Shown here: in pieces, positions 5,088-5,098 of the stretch | Numbering within the stretch: position 1 is the first letter of the stretch | How the letters are laid out: each line of letters starts with the position of its first letter | Assembly (NCBI GenBank): GCA_011042035.1 | Contig: DQZA01000272.1 | Span: forward strand, 1-5,098 | From: Desulfobacteraceae bacterium | Lineage (GTDB): Bacteria; Desulfobacterota; DSM-4660; Desulfatiglandales; Desulfatiglandaceae | Direction: 5' to 3' | Length of the DNA: 5,098 nucleotides | The notes under the pieces: generated by a model | The model's database searches: none | Seen by the model: only the letters and a program-made list of their open reading frames with translations | Told to the model about the DNA's origin: nothing | Translations under genes and position numbers: made by a program

Positions 5088-5098
5088 TTTGAGTAGTC

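Overview
The window is a compact housekeeping operon read entirely on the minus strand, from right to left. It joins ribosome-linked genes to fatty acid and phospholipid synthesis. In transcription order it holds a DUF177/YceD protein, rpmF (ribosomal protein L32), plsX, fabG, acpP, fabF, rpiB and, running off the left edge, what looks like the first 13 codons of glyA. The yceD-rpmF-plsX-fab cluster is widespread in bacteria. The rpiB-(glyA) tail after fabF is an order I associate with Desulfobacterota (former Deltaproteobacteria) and relatives. That assignment is an inference from gene order and general protein character, not from a search.

Right end (4775-5098): about 324 bp without a convincing gene. 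It carries a good sigma70-type promoter on the minus strand (TTGACA, 16 bp, TATAGT) aimed at the operon. A second candidate (TTGACA, 18 bp, TAATAT) on the plus strand points out of the right edge, so this looks like a divergent promoter region. Between the operon promoter and the first gene, in the predicted 5' leader, sits a 76-bp nested inverted repeat (4803-4878) centred on a perfect 20-bp palindrome. This is the most unusual structure in the window.

Middle (2295-4774): yceD, rpmF, plsX and fabG are tightly packed, with gaps of 18, 1 and 10 nt, and ribosome binding sites overlap upstream stop codons or coding sequence, so translational coupling is likely. fabH and fabD, which often lie between plsX and fabG, are absent here.

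Left part (1-2294): acpP follows fabG after a 138-nt spacer and has the strongest Shine-Dalgarno in the window. fabF follows after 58 nt, and rpiB after another 138-nt spacer that contains a hairpin. The putative glyA begins 13 nt after rpiB.

Together the genes make acyl-ACP and hand acyl groups to phospholipid synthesis: AcpP is the carrier, FabF condenses, FabG reduces, and PlsX converts acyl-ACP to acyl-phosphate. L32 and YceD link the cluster to ribosome production. RpiB and GlyA feed pentose-phosphate and one-carbon metabolism. All catalytic residues that I could check are intact. I see no defence system, mobile-element gene, CRISPR array, tRNA or rRNA.
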